In this document: one piece after another, positions 32,864-45,054 of the stretch
How positions within the stretch are numbered: position 1 is the stretch's first letter
How the letters are laid out: each line of letters opens with the position of its first letter
Source: Papio anubis
Taxonomy: Eukaryota; Chordata; Mammalia; Primates; Cercopithecidae
NCBI RefSeq assembly: GCF_008728515.1
Contig: NC_044976.1
Coordinates: forward strand, 216,505,467-216,569,466
Direction: 5' to 3'
DNA: 64,000 nucleotides
Notes under the pieces: model-generated
The model's database searches: none
Told to the model about the DNA's origin: nothing
The model's input: only the letters and a program-made list of their open reading frames with translations
Position numbers and translations under genes: made by a program

Positions 32864-34720
32864 TAAGATAGTCTTTATTCATTCAGTTGTTGACCTATTT
32901 AACCTGAGGGTCAATTGTCCAACAATGGACATTCTCTCTTAAAATGCCCTGGCTTTCCACACTTGTAACATCCACTCATAGTCTTAGGAGCTTTTCCCTG
33001 CATTTCCCTTCTTTCTTGGTTTGAAGTCTATTATTGCTTTGTCTCTTCTGAGGCGGATCTTGATCTAATCTTTTTCTGACTACCTCTTCCATGGTGGAAA
33101 CTGTGATTTTCACTTTTTGTTTCTGCTTCTCTTCCTCTGTCCTTACAAAGACCTTCTGAGCTTCCCTCAGGAATTCCTCAATTGGTTTCTCATTCCATCC
33201 ATCAATCTTTTGTAATTTTTTTGTAATGTGAGGCTAGCTCTTAGTTACAAAGTTGATCTTCAAAACGCCTTGCCCTGCTAGGTAATCTGGATCTAGCCTG
33301 GAGTATTTTCTTATCTCTGAGCCTCTGCAGGAACGCAGAGGGAGTTTTCTCTTTTTCTTGTTGAATCTCAAATGCGTTTGAGACATTTTATGTCCTAGGA
33401 GTGGACTGATTCCTTGAATTATTATTTCCCTGAGGTGCTGCATTTGGGCCCGCTCCCTGGGATCATTATTATCCCATTGGGATTGACATTTGGAAATGTT
33501 TGTTCAGCTGGCAGCACTCCCTGCCCAGGAGGGTGTTGCCTCTCCCTGATGGTCATGGCTGCTCTCCTAATCATTCCCTTCTTCTCCTGTGAACAGGATA
33601 TTCATGGTAGACATCATTTCAGCCCAGGTGTAAAAGCTGGGTCCTAGGAATGGGTGCAGCTGGTCTGCTAAACCTAGGGGATCTTCTAGGAGTGGCTTCA
33701 TTTCCTTCTTGAAATTCCGAACTTCAGTACTTGCAAGAGGAGCATTTACAAAGCCAATCTCTCCCTGTCCCACGGGAACTTCCCTAAGAGGGAACATGCT
33801 CGATGCCTGCTGTGCTGAAGGGATAGGGAAGTTCTCAATATCCCTCTGACACTCTTCTAATTCTTTTCTTAAATTTGGATAAGGATTTAAAGGAGCAGTT
33901 GGCTTGGCTCCCCCGTGGTCTCCGGGTCTTTCTTCCTCTAACCCTCCTGCTGCCCCTTGATCTTCCTGTCCCCTTTTTTGTGAGACATATGATAGGGGTC
34001 CCAGGACTTTTCACTGGGTGAGGGCTCTTCACCAGGCTCTTTTTCTTCTTTTTTGAGGGGGATCATGGGGGCTAATTCCTTGATTCAGCAGAGAGTAACC
34101 TGTCTCTTCTTGTGAGGATGGGGTTTTATTATTCACATAGAGAATTAAAACTTGGCACACCCAATCCTCATCTGAGCCAAACTTAGGCCAAAGACCAAAG
34201 GCTTAGGAATGGGGTCTTTGAACCAGACAAAAAAGCAAAACTCTTTTGCTTTTCCTTGTCCCTGGTTCGAGGTTTGTTCCACCAAACCTGCAGCAATCTC
34301 CCCAAAGGACTATCTGGGGGGAGGTCAGAGGGAGTCTCTTTGGCTCCCTCTTTCCTTTGGCTCCTAGACCTAGAATTCCTGTCTCCCATTTTCTGCCAGT
34401 CTCTGTGTCTGAGTTTTTTCCTGTGTATTCAATCCCCCTTACTGGAGGTTTCTTGCAAGCCCCGAGACCTCCAAAAATGCCCCACCACCAAGGCGGTACT
34501 TACAGTCCGATTTTCCTACCTTGGCTGGTGCATGAGTTTGCCTGGTTCCCGCGGTGCCTGCTTTTCTCCCTGTGTTGCTTCTGCTGCCTCCTGAGTAACA
34601 GTCTCTGGTTTGTCTATGGCTTCTGCAGGGAGCTGGGAGGGCTGGACCAAGCGGGCCACCTAAATCTGGTGGGACACATCTCCCCTCTCGGCCAAAGTCC
34701 CACTTCACACAGGCACAGGG
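32864..34720 (-). pseudogene. Endogenous gammaretrovirus-like gag relic, antisense
   Basis: Reading leftward from the primer-binding site: leader, then a start-like ATG at 34389 opening a 68-codon matrix-like frame (34389-34183), then capsid-like pieces at 34032-33835, 33797-33567 and 33443-33234, and last a nucleocapsid zinc knuckle of the CX2CX4HX4C form at about 32930-32995. Gag normally packages viral RNA. Every piece ends in stops or shifts, so no product is possible. Protease and pol are not recognisable beyond the Alu at 32466-32863. The single CCHC box and leader fit a class I (gamma-type) element. Confidence 0.75.
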
Positions 34721-34738
34721 ATCCCAGATGGGCCCCCA
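34721..34738 (-). promoter_or_regulatory. Retroviral primer-binding site, tRNA-Pro-like
   Basis: On the - strand TGGGGGCCCATCTGGGAT follows the LTR after four bases. It differs from an 18-base tRNA-Pro primer site by three transitions, all explainable by CpG or C-to-T decay. A tRNA-Ile match is worse. This places the element near HERV-I/P-type class I viruses, tentatively. Confidence 0.65.
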
Positions 34739-34742
34739 GGTT

Positions 34743-35129
34743 TGTGAGAAACACACTCACCCGTCCAAACCCAAAGAATGGACTTAGAGGCCTGAAGAAC
34801 AGCAAAAGGGAGACTTTTAATAACGGTCTTGCAAGATGGGGTGTCTGGTGGACAGACACAACCAGGCAGTCACAACAGGTAATTTATCTCCCAGTGCACA
34901 AGTCCCTCCCCCAGTTCCTCACTGGTTGAGTACTGTGGGGTTACAATCTTCCCAGACATTGCCCAAGTTTCATTATCCCCCTTGTAAGATTATACCGCTG
35001 TCCCCTTCCCTGCTTAAGTTTTGATTTCCCGATAATGAAACTTTCTTCCCTTTTATGGGCTGACCCCTCCCCTACATTCTGTTCACTTCTCGTGAACTTC
35101 TAGGTGCATAAGCCGTGCGGTCTGTTACA
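34743..35129 (-). mobile_element. 5' LTR of the antisense endogenous retrovirus (LTR10-like)
   Basis: 387 bp with TG...CA ends (on the - strand TGTAACAGACC ... TTCTCACA). Motifs on the - strand include a CCCATAAAAGGG box (around 35051-35062), two GTTTCATTATCGGG-type blocks, and ATTAAA at about 34816-34822 near the R/U5 region. The pattern 'cttgcaagatggggtgtctg' and 'acccaaagaatggacttaga' recalls LTR10; the family name is from memory. Confidence 0.72.
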
Positions 35130-36039
35130 TTTGCAGGCTGGCTGCCAGTGCTTAGATTTATCATGCTGAAAATGGACCATTTAAAATGTTTTCTCACAAG
35201 TCTTGCATGTACAAACATGGAAGGCAACATTCACATTCAGAAGCACAAAAAGCAAACAAACTGGGATCAACAATGCTTCATAGATTCAGTAGAGAATTGA
35301 GTTTACAGGGCAAACCACTGCTCTAAATTGGAAAGATAGAGAGACACTTTCAGACAATCATAACTTACTTGATCAGAAAACTATAATAAACCTCTGTGGG
35401 AAACAGTACAAGTGAAAGAAAATCTAAATTCTAATTGGTGAGTTGCTTAAGTTTGAGAGTTAAAATCTCCAGAGTATCCATTCTCAGGGGTCCTCACAGA
35501 TGGATGAGTTCTTCTCCAGAAACACTCTCAACCCTGTCCTCATGAAGAACACAGCATTGCCTCCTGCTTCCAGCAGGAGAAAAGTAACAATTTTCAAATA
35601 TGTCCAGATAATTCTGTTCTTAAAGTTCCAGCCTTCAAAAACAAACAAACAAAAACAAACAAAAAAACCAACCACCTGTTTCTCAAAAGCCAAACTAACT
35701 GACATTTTACCAGAGCCAAAACTCTTGGGTTAATGGAAATACCTAATTCTGTCTCCCTCTAACATTCTTGAGCCAACTAATGTCAGTAAAATTGACAAGT
35801 ACTTATGAAAGTCATAATCCAGGGAGACACAGACTTCCCACAAAGGAGGCCAAATTATAGGTCAGTAGACCATGTCCTGTCACCTTCTACCTTACCACAA
35901 CATCAACAACAGCAGAACACATACATAATCAAAGCAGAACCCATCTTAAAAGCTATTTGCCTCAGACGTTGTTTAAGAGGCCTCTAAGGGTACAGCAGTA
36001 AATTGGATAACATTGATGAGGTGAACCAACGTCTATAAA
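35130..36039. other. Unassigned sequence
   Basis: About 910 bases flanking the retroviral LTR. It includes an (AAACA)n-type run at 35636-35670. Short frames on both strands (73-77 codons at 35484-35733) overlap and show no domain. May be part of the older unknown element seen at 31051-32465. Confidence 0.35.
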
Positions 36040-37747
36040 CACACAATATACAGAAACTGAATAATAAAGAAAAAATCTAAACAGACCAACAGTTGTGGGA
36101 GATTAATGGAGTAATTAAATGCTTCCCAACAAATAGAAACCTATGACCAAATAGTTTGACTGCTAAAATCTATCATGTGTTTAAATAAGAATTATCATGA
36201 ATCCTCCTCAAGCTCTTCCAAAAAAACTGAAGAGAGGGGAACACTTCCAGACTTATTCTATGAGGCCAAAACTGTGTTGATGCCAGAAATGGACAAAGAC
36301 AATACAAAAAAAAATGTTGACAAATGTCCTTTATAAATATTGGTGCAAAAATCCTCAAATACATACTAGCAAATCATATTTGGCAGCATATACAAGAATT
36401 ACAAAACATGACTAAGTGAAATTTACCCCTAAAATGAAAGAATAGTTCAACATACAAAAACAACCAATTTAAACAGCACATTAGCAATATGCCCAAAACA
36501 TTACAACAATCTCAATTAAACCCTTAAACAAGTGGAACTAATAAATGAATTCAGCAAAGTTGCAGAATACATAATCATATGCAGAAATCAATTACACTTG
36601 TATACAATAATAACAAATAATCTGAAAAGAAAATTAAGAAAACAATTTATTGAGCAATAGCATAAAAAATAAAATACTTAGAAATTAGCCAAAAGGCAAG
36701 AAACCTGTACAATGAAAACACAAAATATCACTGAGAGAAATTTTTAAAAATACAAATAAGTGGACACATGCCTTGTGTTCATGAGATGGACAACTTAATA
36801 TTGGCAAGATGTTGATACTACCCAAATTGTCTACAAATTCAATGCAATCCCTATAAAAATCCCAAAGTCTTGTTTCACAGAAACAGAAAGCACCATTATA
36901 CAATTTATATGGAATCTCAGGAAATTCCGAATAGCCACAAATAATTTCAAAAGAGCTAAGCTGGAAGTCACACTCTTCCTGATTGTAAAACTTGCTCAGA
37001 CTTACAGTAACAAAAAGGCTGGTACCAGCATAAAGACAGAAATACATACAAATAGAGCAGAACAGAGAGCCCAGAATATACCCTCACATGCATAATAAAG
37101 TAAGTTTTAACAAGGTTCCAGTATTACACCATGAAAAAAGGAAGTCTTTGGAAAAAATGGCATGGGGGAAAATAAATATTTACCATTTAGAAGTATGCAG
37201 TTGAACCCTAAACTTCACCACATACAAATGAAATCAAAATGGATTAAAGACTCAACAGCAAAAGTTAAAATTAACAACTCTTAGAAGAAAATATAGGGCA
37301 AAATTTTACAATATTGAATTTTACAATGATTTCTTGGATATGACACAAGAAGCATGGAAAAGAACAATAAAACCAAAATTTGACGTCATCAAATCAAAAA
37401 CATTCATCCGTTAGGGGACATTGTCAATAAAGTGAAAAGGCAACCCATATAATTTTAGAAAATATTTACAAATCATATATCTGGCAACGTGTTGATTTTC
37501 AAAACTCGCAATGAAAAGGCATTTAACAAAATTTAACACCCTTTTACAATAAAAGACACCTCAATAATTTAGGAATAAAAGATATCTTCTTCAAGATGCC
37601 ATAAGTCATCTTTAAAAACCCCATACGTAACATTGTACTTGATGATAAAAGACTGCTTTATCCCTGAAATCAGAAACAAACAAGAATTTCTGCTCCTGCC
37701 ACTTCTACTCAACAAGGGAAGGGAGGTGCTATCAGGTAAATTAGGCC

Positions 37748-37755
<8 letters not shown>
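36040..37755 (+). mobile_element. Decayed L1M ORF2 segments, sense
   Basis: 'ctcttccaaaaaaactgaag', 'aatcctcaaatacatactag', 'aagtctttggaaaaaatggc', 'caatacaaaatggatt'-like text, and a second ORF2 stretch at 37517-37755 ('ggcatttaacaaaatttaac', 'ccacttctactcaacaaggg'). The order of pieces indicates at least two joined or rearranged L1M copies. Confidence 0.75.
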
Positions 37756-37784
<29 letters not shown>

Positions 37785-37786
37785 TG
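37746..37786. repeat. (A)n(TA)n microsatellite
   Basis: A run of A followed by about 14 TA units ending 'tatatgcc'. It follows the L1M segment. Confidence 0.9.
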
Positions 37787-38280
37787 CCAGTTTTATTAAA
37801 GGACAAACATACATAGTTCCCCAGACACAGATTACACAGACTTTGTTACTCACTAACCTTCAGAGACAATCACTCAAAGACACCAATAGATGCTCAGATA
37901 GACACACACAACCCAGGCCTCTGCTTTCTTTAACACTATTCTCATTTAACAGTAACTACCATCTGATACACGTGTATTCTCCCTATAGCTCTCATTTCCT
38001 CTTTTCCAGAATGTCCACTTTAAGTGGACAAAGAGAGTGGGTCCATTTTATTCACCTCAAAACCTACTAGAAGATCTGTTACACAGGAGATAGTTTATAC
38101 TTAATAAATCACTGGACACACACGTGCGTAAGCACACACACACACAAATGGGTTTTACACAAACTTCCTCACAGGCTCACATCCACTTGATTTTTTACAC
38201 AGTGAATTATTCTCAACCCATGCGGCAGAGAGCTGTCTCTTGGACTCCAAACCAATTCCCAAAGGTTAGTTTACCAAAAT
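37787..38280. other. Unassigned, possibly L1M 3' material
   Basis: About 490 bases with (CA)n at 38139-38147 and no recognised family. Confidence 0.35.
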
Positions 38281-38725
38281 GAGTTGAAAATGTGTATCCA
38301 CACAAAAACCTTCACGGGGGCCGGGTGCGGTGGGTGGCTTATGCCTGTAATCCCAACATTTTGGGAGGCTGAGGCGGGTGGATCACCTCAGGCGAGGAGT
38401 TCGAGAACAGCCTGGCCAACATGGTGAAACCCCATTCCTACTGAAAACACAAAATTAGCCAGGCGTGGTGGCTCATGTCTGTACTCTCAGCTACTTGGGA
38501 GGCTGAGGCAGGAGAATTGCTTGAACCCGGGAGGTGGAGGTTGCAGTGAGCTGAGATCACGCCATTGCACTCCAGCCTGGGCAACAAGAGCGAAACTCCA
38601 TCTCATATATATATATATATATGTATGAGATATCTATATATAGAGAGAGATATAGATATATCACAGAGATATTCTTAGAAACATTCATAATTTAAAACCT
38701 GACAGCAACTAAGATGAAAATGTGT
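38281..38725 (+). mobile_element. L1M ORF2 C-terminal fragment split by an Alu
   Basis: 'tgtgtatccacacaaaaacc' before the Alu and 'gatattcttagaaacattca ... cagcaactaagatg' after it match the L1 ORF2 C-terminal stretch that includes 'acaaaaacctgcac'. Confidence 0.6.
38317..38605 (+). mobile_element. AluS-like, sense, TA-rich tail
   Basis: Sense Alu starting GGGGCCGGGTGCGG. Instead of poly(A) the tail is (TA)n then 'gagatatctatatatagaga' (38606-38660). Confidence 0.92.
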
Positions 38726-39250
38726 TAGAGTTACAAAATTAAAATACAAAAATCAATTCCACTTTTATACACTTGAAAAGAAATATCTAAAAATGAAATT
38801 AAGAAAAAAAGTCATTTATAATAGCATCCAAAGAATAAATACATAGGAATACATTTAACGGTAGAAGTACGAAACATAGACTCAGAAAACTACATACCTT
38901 GTTGAAAGAAGCTAAAGCTGTAAATCAGTGGAAAACAATCCCACATTTATGGATTAGTAGGCTTAATATTATTAAGATGGCAATAACTCTTCAAAATATC
39001 TATAGATTCAATACAATCCCTTGATAGGAATTCCAGGTGACTACCTTGTGAAATTTTAAAGTTGATGCTGAAATTTACATATGAAATTACAAAAAACTCA
39101 GAATATCCCAACAATCTTAAAAAAGAGCAAAGTAGAGGGACTCAAACTTCGCAATTTCAAAATGTGCATCAAAGCAACAAAAAACAAGATAATGTAGTTA
39201 GTAAAGGCACAAGGAAAAGTTGTTTAGATAAATGATACACGATAGAAAGT
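38726..39250 (+). mobile_element. L1M ORF2 fragment, sense
   Basis: 'atcaattccacttttataca', 'tttataatagcatccaaaga', 'aggaatacatttaacggtag', 'gaaagaagctaaagctgtaa', 'gagcaaagtagagggactca' follow the L1 ORF2 thumb/Cys region in order. No open frame. Confidence 0.8.
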
Positions 39251-42200
39251 CCAGAGAGAGTGACATCAGCAAAATGGCAGAGTGAGCTACTCCACACACC
39301 TGTCACTGCACAGAAACATAAAAAAAAGCACGACTATCAGCAACAACTTTGTCAATACTCTTGAAAACTATCAAAGGTTTACAGTGATCATGTGAATGCA
39401 GAATCAAGGAAAACAAGTAGAGTTTTTACTTGTCTTTGCCCAAACCCTCCCTTTCTCAGGGCCAGTCTTAGGCAGCAGCTTGGGTTCCCTATGCAAGAGT
39501 CTGGTTTCAGAGGGAGAAAAACAGATCTTATTTGCAAATTATTGCATTTGTATGTTACAATTTCTCTGTGTGCTGAAGAATTGAGAAAGCCCCTTGCCTG
39601 CCCAAGAAATACACATTTTCAGAAAAGACTAGAGAAGACTCATTTGCAGCAGTGGTTGATCTCTAGGCTTAGTTCAGTGGGAAGGGAAGGCTGAAGCAGA
39701 GTTTTAAACAGCTGAAGTGTGAAAGAAATACCCCTTCACAGAACCGTTTACACAAACCAGAAGAGGTAAGGCTTTTCTCTATTTCTTCTTCTCTTTTCTC
39801 ATTCAAGGAGATATGTGTCAAAACACTACTGAACACAAGCAAAAAAAAGATCAGACTTTAGTGACTATATACGAGTAATGCAGTCCCTGCAAAAATATTT
39901 TGGAAAAGTCACTTTAAAAAGTAGACAACTACATTCTTCCACAAACAAGAATAGCAAATACTAGAGAAGAGGGAATAATTTCCTGAGTTATCTCATTAAA
40001 ATATTTAAATGTTCACTCTTCAACTACTAAAATTACAAAGCATATGAAGAAACAAGAAAATGTGACTGAGGAATGAAAAAGATTGTTTGAGCTAAACCAT
40101 TTCTGAAAAACCCCAGACGGACATACTAGACAAAGACTTGAAGTCAATGTATTAAATCTTTAGTATGTATATGCCTAAACCAGAAGATCAAAATACATGA
40201 GGCAAAAACTTCTAAAACTGTTAAAAAATTAAATATTTACAATGATAGTGGCAGACACCAACACACCTCTATCAGTAATTGACAGATCAAGGAGGCAGAA
40301 AATTAGTAACAATATAGTTTAACACCACAGTATCAATCAACTGAATTTAATTAGTATTTGCAGAATACTTTAACCAACAACAGCCAAGTACACATTCTCA
40401 TAGAAAATCAATGAATATTCACCAGAAGAGACCACACTCTGAGCCATAAAATGCATCTTAACAAATGTAAAAGACTAGTTAACATATAAAGTATGCCCAA
40501 AAAACATATTAAAATTAAACTAGAAAGCAATAACAGAAACAGTTGTAAAGCCCTTAAATAATTGTAGACAAAACAACAAAGTTCTAAATAACACAAGAGT
40601 CAAAGAAAAATCTCTAGAGTAATTTAAATATTTTGAAAGAAATAAAATAAAACTATATCATATGAAAATTTGTGGAATACAGCACAAGCAGTGCATAGGG
40701 GGAAATTTAGTGCACTGAATGCATATACTCGAAAGGCTGAAAGATCTAAAATCTGTAACCTAACCTCCCACATTAGGAAACTAGAGAAAGAAAGTACATC
40801 TAAATCAAGCACAGAAAATAACAATGAGAGAAGACATCAATGAAAATGCAAACAGGAAATCAATGGAGAAAATCAACATACAAAATGCTGGTTTTTCATA
40901 AACATTGATAAAATTAATAAGCCTATAGTGAGGCTAGAAAAATAGAAAAAGCATAGAAATGACTAATTAGAAATAAAAGAGGGGCCATCACTACTAATCT
41001 CATGGACATCAAAAGGCCAGTTTCATAACCAGAAAGTTGATAACTTAGTTGAAAAAAACCAGTTCTTTGAAAGATGCAATCTCCCAAAAGTCACACATGG
41101 AGAGATAAACAATATGACTAGGTCTATATGTATTAAAGAAATCGAATCAATAACTAATAATTGCTTACATAAGAAAAAGAGGTCCAGATGGTCTCACTGG
41201 TGAATTGTGCCAAACAGTGAAAAAAGAAAACAGAAAAACTGACACCAATAAGCCACAATCTCTTCCAAAAAATGGAAGTAGGGTAAATACTTTCTAAATT
41301 CACTCTATGAGGTCAACATTACCCTACTACCAAACTACATGGATACATTACAAAAAAAGAAAATTATAGACAAAGAAGTCTCATGATCATAGTTGCAAAG
41401 ATTCTCAACAAATACAAGCAAAGTGAATCTAAAAATGTATTAAAAATTATACACCACAACCCACATGGGAATTACCACAGATGGAAAAGGCTGATTCAAA
41501 ATTCAGAAGTCAAGTAATGTAAACCATCACATCAGAAAACTAAACAACAAAAATTATTATATTAATAGTTGTAGAAAAACCATAGGCAAAAAAAGGGAAA
41601 ATATATTGAAATTAAGGAAAAAGAAATTAAACTGTCTTTGCTTTCAGATGATATGATTGTCTATGTAGACGATTCCAAATAATGAAGAAAGAACTGCTGG
41701 AATTAGTAAAAGATAATAAAAAGGTTGTAGAATATGAGGTTAATATACAAAAGTCAACCATTTTCTGTACATTAATAAAGAACAATTGGATTTGAAATTA
41801 CAAACACAATACCATTTTTATAGCACCAAGAAAACAGACAAAAAATATATATATATACACATATATATGACAAAGATCTTCATGACAAAAACTACAAGTT
41901 TCTAATGAAAAAATCAAAGATTTAAATAAATGGAGAGATGTTCCATGTTATGGAAAAGAAACCTCAATATTGTTAAGATGTTGGTTTGCCCCAATTTGAA
42001 TTATATATTCAAAACAATCCCAATAAAACTCTTTATAAGTTATGTAGTCAATAATGAAAAATTGACCCTGAAAATTATATGGAAAAGCAAATGACCCAGA
42101 ATGGTTAACAGAACAAGGAAGAGTAAATTTCCAGTACTCACACTACATGACTTTAAGATTCATTATAAAATTATAGTAATCAAGACAGTGTGGTATTTGG

Positions 42201-42690
42201 GAAAGAATAGACAAATAGGTCAATAGAACAGAATAGAAAATTCAGAAATAAACCCACAAAATTCAGTCAACTGATCTCTGACAAAGGAGTAAAGGAAATT
42301 TAATGAAAACTGGTTTTTTTCAACAAATATGGCTTGACAACTACACGTCTATACGCAAAGAAATAAATGAGACAAAGACCTTGCCATTTTCACAGAGTTA
42401 ATCCAAAATGAATCAAAAACTTAAACGTGAAATGCAAAATTTGAAACTTCCAGAAGATAAGGCAACAGAAACTCTAGGACACCTTGGGTTTGACAATAAG
42501 GTTTCAGATGCAACACCAGAAGCATGATTCTGGAATGACAAAATTGATGAATTGGACTTTAATCTTGTTTTGCAAAAGATAATGTTAAGACAATGAAAAG
42601 ACAAGCTGCTGAATGAAATGAAATAATTGCAAAAACATAGTTAATAAAGAACTGTTAGTGAAAATATATAAAGAAGTCTGAACAACCCAG
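39251..42690 (+). mobile_element. Old L1M, sense, 5' leader to late ORF2
   Basis: 39251-40080 reads as an L1M leader ('gacatcagcaaaatggcaga'). From about 40240 ORF2-like text runs in order: 'gatagtggcagacaccaaca', 'ggaatacagcacaagcagtg', 'gaaatcaatggagaaaatca', 'aaaaggctgattcaaaattc', 'ggaaaagcaaatgacccaga', 'ccttgggtttgacaataagg'. Stops are frequent. The 3' end is missing. Confidence 0.75.
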
Positions 42691-43216
42691 ATGCCAGTCA
42701 CAAGCCCTGTGGGACCATCGACACTTCTGAGCTACTGCCTATAAATTGACCAGTTTATAGGCAGTTAAAAATCTAAGGGAAACTTTAAGACATACTCAGA
42801 TACTTTGCTGAATTGCAGCAGGAGAAAATGTCTTATCAGCAGACCTATCTTTACGTCACTTGCTTTCAGAATAAGAGGCTATTTCAGGCACAGCAGTTTT
42901 AGTCTGTGTTAAAAATCGTAAGCGGCCTAAAAATACCCAAAAATGATGAAAAGAATTTGCAGATATATGGAATACATTATATGTTTTCAAAGTCTCCTGT
43001 GATGAAAAATAAATAATGTGTTGTTTGGCTTTGATTTCCTGAACTCATTCCTCAGCTATTTTCCAAAATATTCCATATCCTTCCGACATGCTTCTGCAGT
43101 TCCTTGAGGGGTTATGCCAATGATAAACAGTACCATATGGGCACAAATATCAAAGAATTCTGCTTCGACAGCAGAAGTATAACTCTCTAGAACCTTGTTG
43201 CATGAGTAGTATGGTC
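42691..43216. other. Unassigned, possibly unique sequence
   Basis: About 525 bases with no recognised repeat. Contains a perfect 12-bp hairpin at 42734-42765. A short - strand open stretch of about 50 codons ends at a TAG near 43060-43070 but is too short to call. Confidence 0.4.
42734..42765. repeat. Perfect 12-bp stem, 8-nt loop hairpin
   Basis: ACTGCCTATAAA (42734-42745), loop TTGACCAG, TTTATAGGCAGT (42754-42765). Could be chance, a transposon end or a small RNA hairpin. Confidence 0.85.
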
Positions 43217-43366
43217 TATGGAGGTACACAGGCTTTGGAGTTACAGTTGATTGTGTATCCCAGCCCAGCTGCTTAGTAGCTGTGGGGTTTTGGAAGTTTC
43301 TTGACTAGGAACACTTATATAAACCTCATCTGCAAGAAAAGGCATAATGATACTGATTGCAAAAAT
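43217..43366 (+). mobile_element. MIR, sense
   Basis: 'gctttggagttacagttgat', 'agcccagctgcttagtagct', 'ctcatctgcaagaaaaggca', 'taatgatactg' follow the MIR core order. Ancient tRNA-derived SINE. Confidence 0.78.
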
Positions 43367-44394
43367 TCTTCATTCCTCCCTGTATACACGTACTTTGCAA
43401 AGTGCTTTTATAGCTGCTGCCTTCGAAAGGCAAAATCTGTATTTCAAAATGTTTAGAGTCTTACTTGCTCTGGTCAACAGAAAACTGAACATATTAACAG
43501 TGTGCTAGTTTGGGACCTAGGCGCAAAACTTGAGTGCTTTTGTTTTTCTTTCAGAATCCTGTTATCTCTGTGATAATAAGCATATGTTAACTTGCTGGGA
43601 GATGAGATACCACATGGAGAAGAACGAAGGTGCCCCAGTTGACAGGCAACTCACCCCTAGAAACAGCTGCAATCAGCCTCTGACCACACATGTCTGAAGG
43701 ATCCCAGCTGAGACCAAAAGAATTGCCCAGCTGAGTTTAGCTTAAATTGCTGACCAGCTGAATCATGAGCTAGTAAGTTTCAGGTGGTTTTTATGCATCA
43801 CTAACTAACTAATACACACGCCCATTACAGACAGGTTGTCAGAATTCAATGAGAGATTGATTACTAGTTACCTGCAAACAGTAGACACCCTATAGGTATT
43901 GATTTTCTTTTCCCTTTATTTAAATTTGGATCTCTTGTTAGACGGTGGTGAGTTATGTAAAGATACAGGTAGACATGTGTACATGTGATTGGTGCATAAA
44001 TTCACCCAGTCTCCCACACCATAGGGGGAAAAAGACAACCAATAGCCTGTTCATTAGGGCCAAGGCCAAATACCAATATCAGAAGTTTGTTTAATCTATT
44101 TTCTCTATATCTAAACTTTGGAAGGCAAAGCTGTGGAAGACCTGAAGACTTGAGGTTAGGTCCTCCTGGGGGCTCCATTGTTCTTTTTTTCACTGCCTGA
44201 TTTTTGGAAGGAAGATGGACAGCAGGCGGGGCAGCAGTGGTCCACCTGTGGACACTCTTTCTGCAGCCCTTGCTGTTTCTAGGGCCTTGTCCCTTCAGCC
44301 TTTGGCCTGGGAAGAGATGATAAGGAGGCACCGATCTTTCACTTCTGGAAGGAAATGAGGGTTCAGACCCTTCACTTCCCTCAGGGCTGCAGGT
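43367..44394. other. Mostly unassigned; LTR-like remnant at about 43600-43830
   Basis: The part 'gatgagataccacatggaga ... cccagctgagacc ... tgaatcatgagctagtaagt' resembles the 3' portion of an ancient MaLR/MLT1-like LTR, not certain. The rest is unassigned, moderately GC-rich near 44160-44400. Confidence 0.35.
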
Positions 44395-44680
44395 CAGTGT
44401 GACAGCCACTGGCCCTGTGTGCGTACTGAGGGCCTGGAATGTGGCTGAACTGAGACGTGCTGGGAAGGCGAAATACAGAGTGAGTTTCACAGATTGACTA
44501 CCGAAAATTATATAGTTCATTAATATATTGATCATACATTTAAATGATATTTTGAATATATTGGGTTAAATAAATTATTACAATCAGTTTCACCTGTTAC
44601 TTCTAATGTTTAAAAGGTGGTTATTAGGAAATTTAAAATTCACACGTGGCTTACATTTCATTTCTTAAAGGATTGCCTCC
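44395..44680 (+). mobile_element. Ancient interspersed repeat (hAT-like DNA element tail)
   Basis: 'actgagggcctggaatgtgg', 'gaaatacagagtgagtttca', 'atattttgaatatattgggt', 'aatcagtttcacctgttact' is a phrase series I associate with a common mammalian DNA-transposon-type repeat carrying 'catgtggctagtggct'. Family name not recalled. Confidence 0.5.
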
Positions 44681-44899
44681 TTTTTGAAATTTCAGGCTGC
44701 CTGATCAAACTACCAGAGGTCAGAAAGGTCATAAAATCTGAAACGTTAAAATCATTGCCATTATATTGTTTTCATTTGTGAATAACATATATATTATTTA
44801 TAAATGGATATAACCTTATACAAAAGGTTAAATGAAAATACCCCTGGGCTGGGCCACAAGCAGGAAGCCCTGCATGAAAAGCCTGCAGCCAAGAACCCG

Positions 44900-45054
44900 T
44901 CACTTCGTCGCCTTCAGCCCAGCGTCCGATCACGTCCTCCGTCACTCAGTGGCTGAGGGGCGGGGCCTGGAGCCCTACCCAATCAGGGGCGCTGACGCAG
45001 GAACCGTCCAATCAGGCGCGCAGCCGGACAGAAGGGCGCGGCTTCCGGGATCTG
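44900..45054 (+). promoter_or_regulatory. CpG-rich TATA-less promoter of a KRAB zinc-finger gene
   Basis: Start of a CpG island that runs to about 45560. It contains a GC box GGGGCGGGGCC (44957-44967), two CCAAT boxes in ATCAGG context (44979-44983 and 45008-45012), a CGTCA/TGACG-type element near 44990-44996 and an ETS-like CTTCCGGGA (45042-45050). No TATA box is seen. Paired CCAATCAGG boxes and the GGGCGCGGCTTCCGGG block just before the leader are usual in primate KRAB-ZNF promoters. Exact start site is inferred. Confidence 0.82.

Noticed and set aside
43060..43215. About 50-codon - strand stretch ending in TAG that looks protein-like
   Set aside because: No splice site, start or recognisable family, and 50 open codons are common by chance. 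Recorded only as unassigned sequence.
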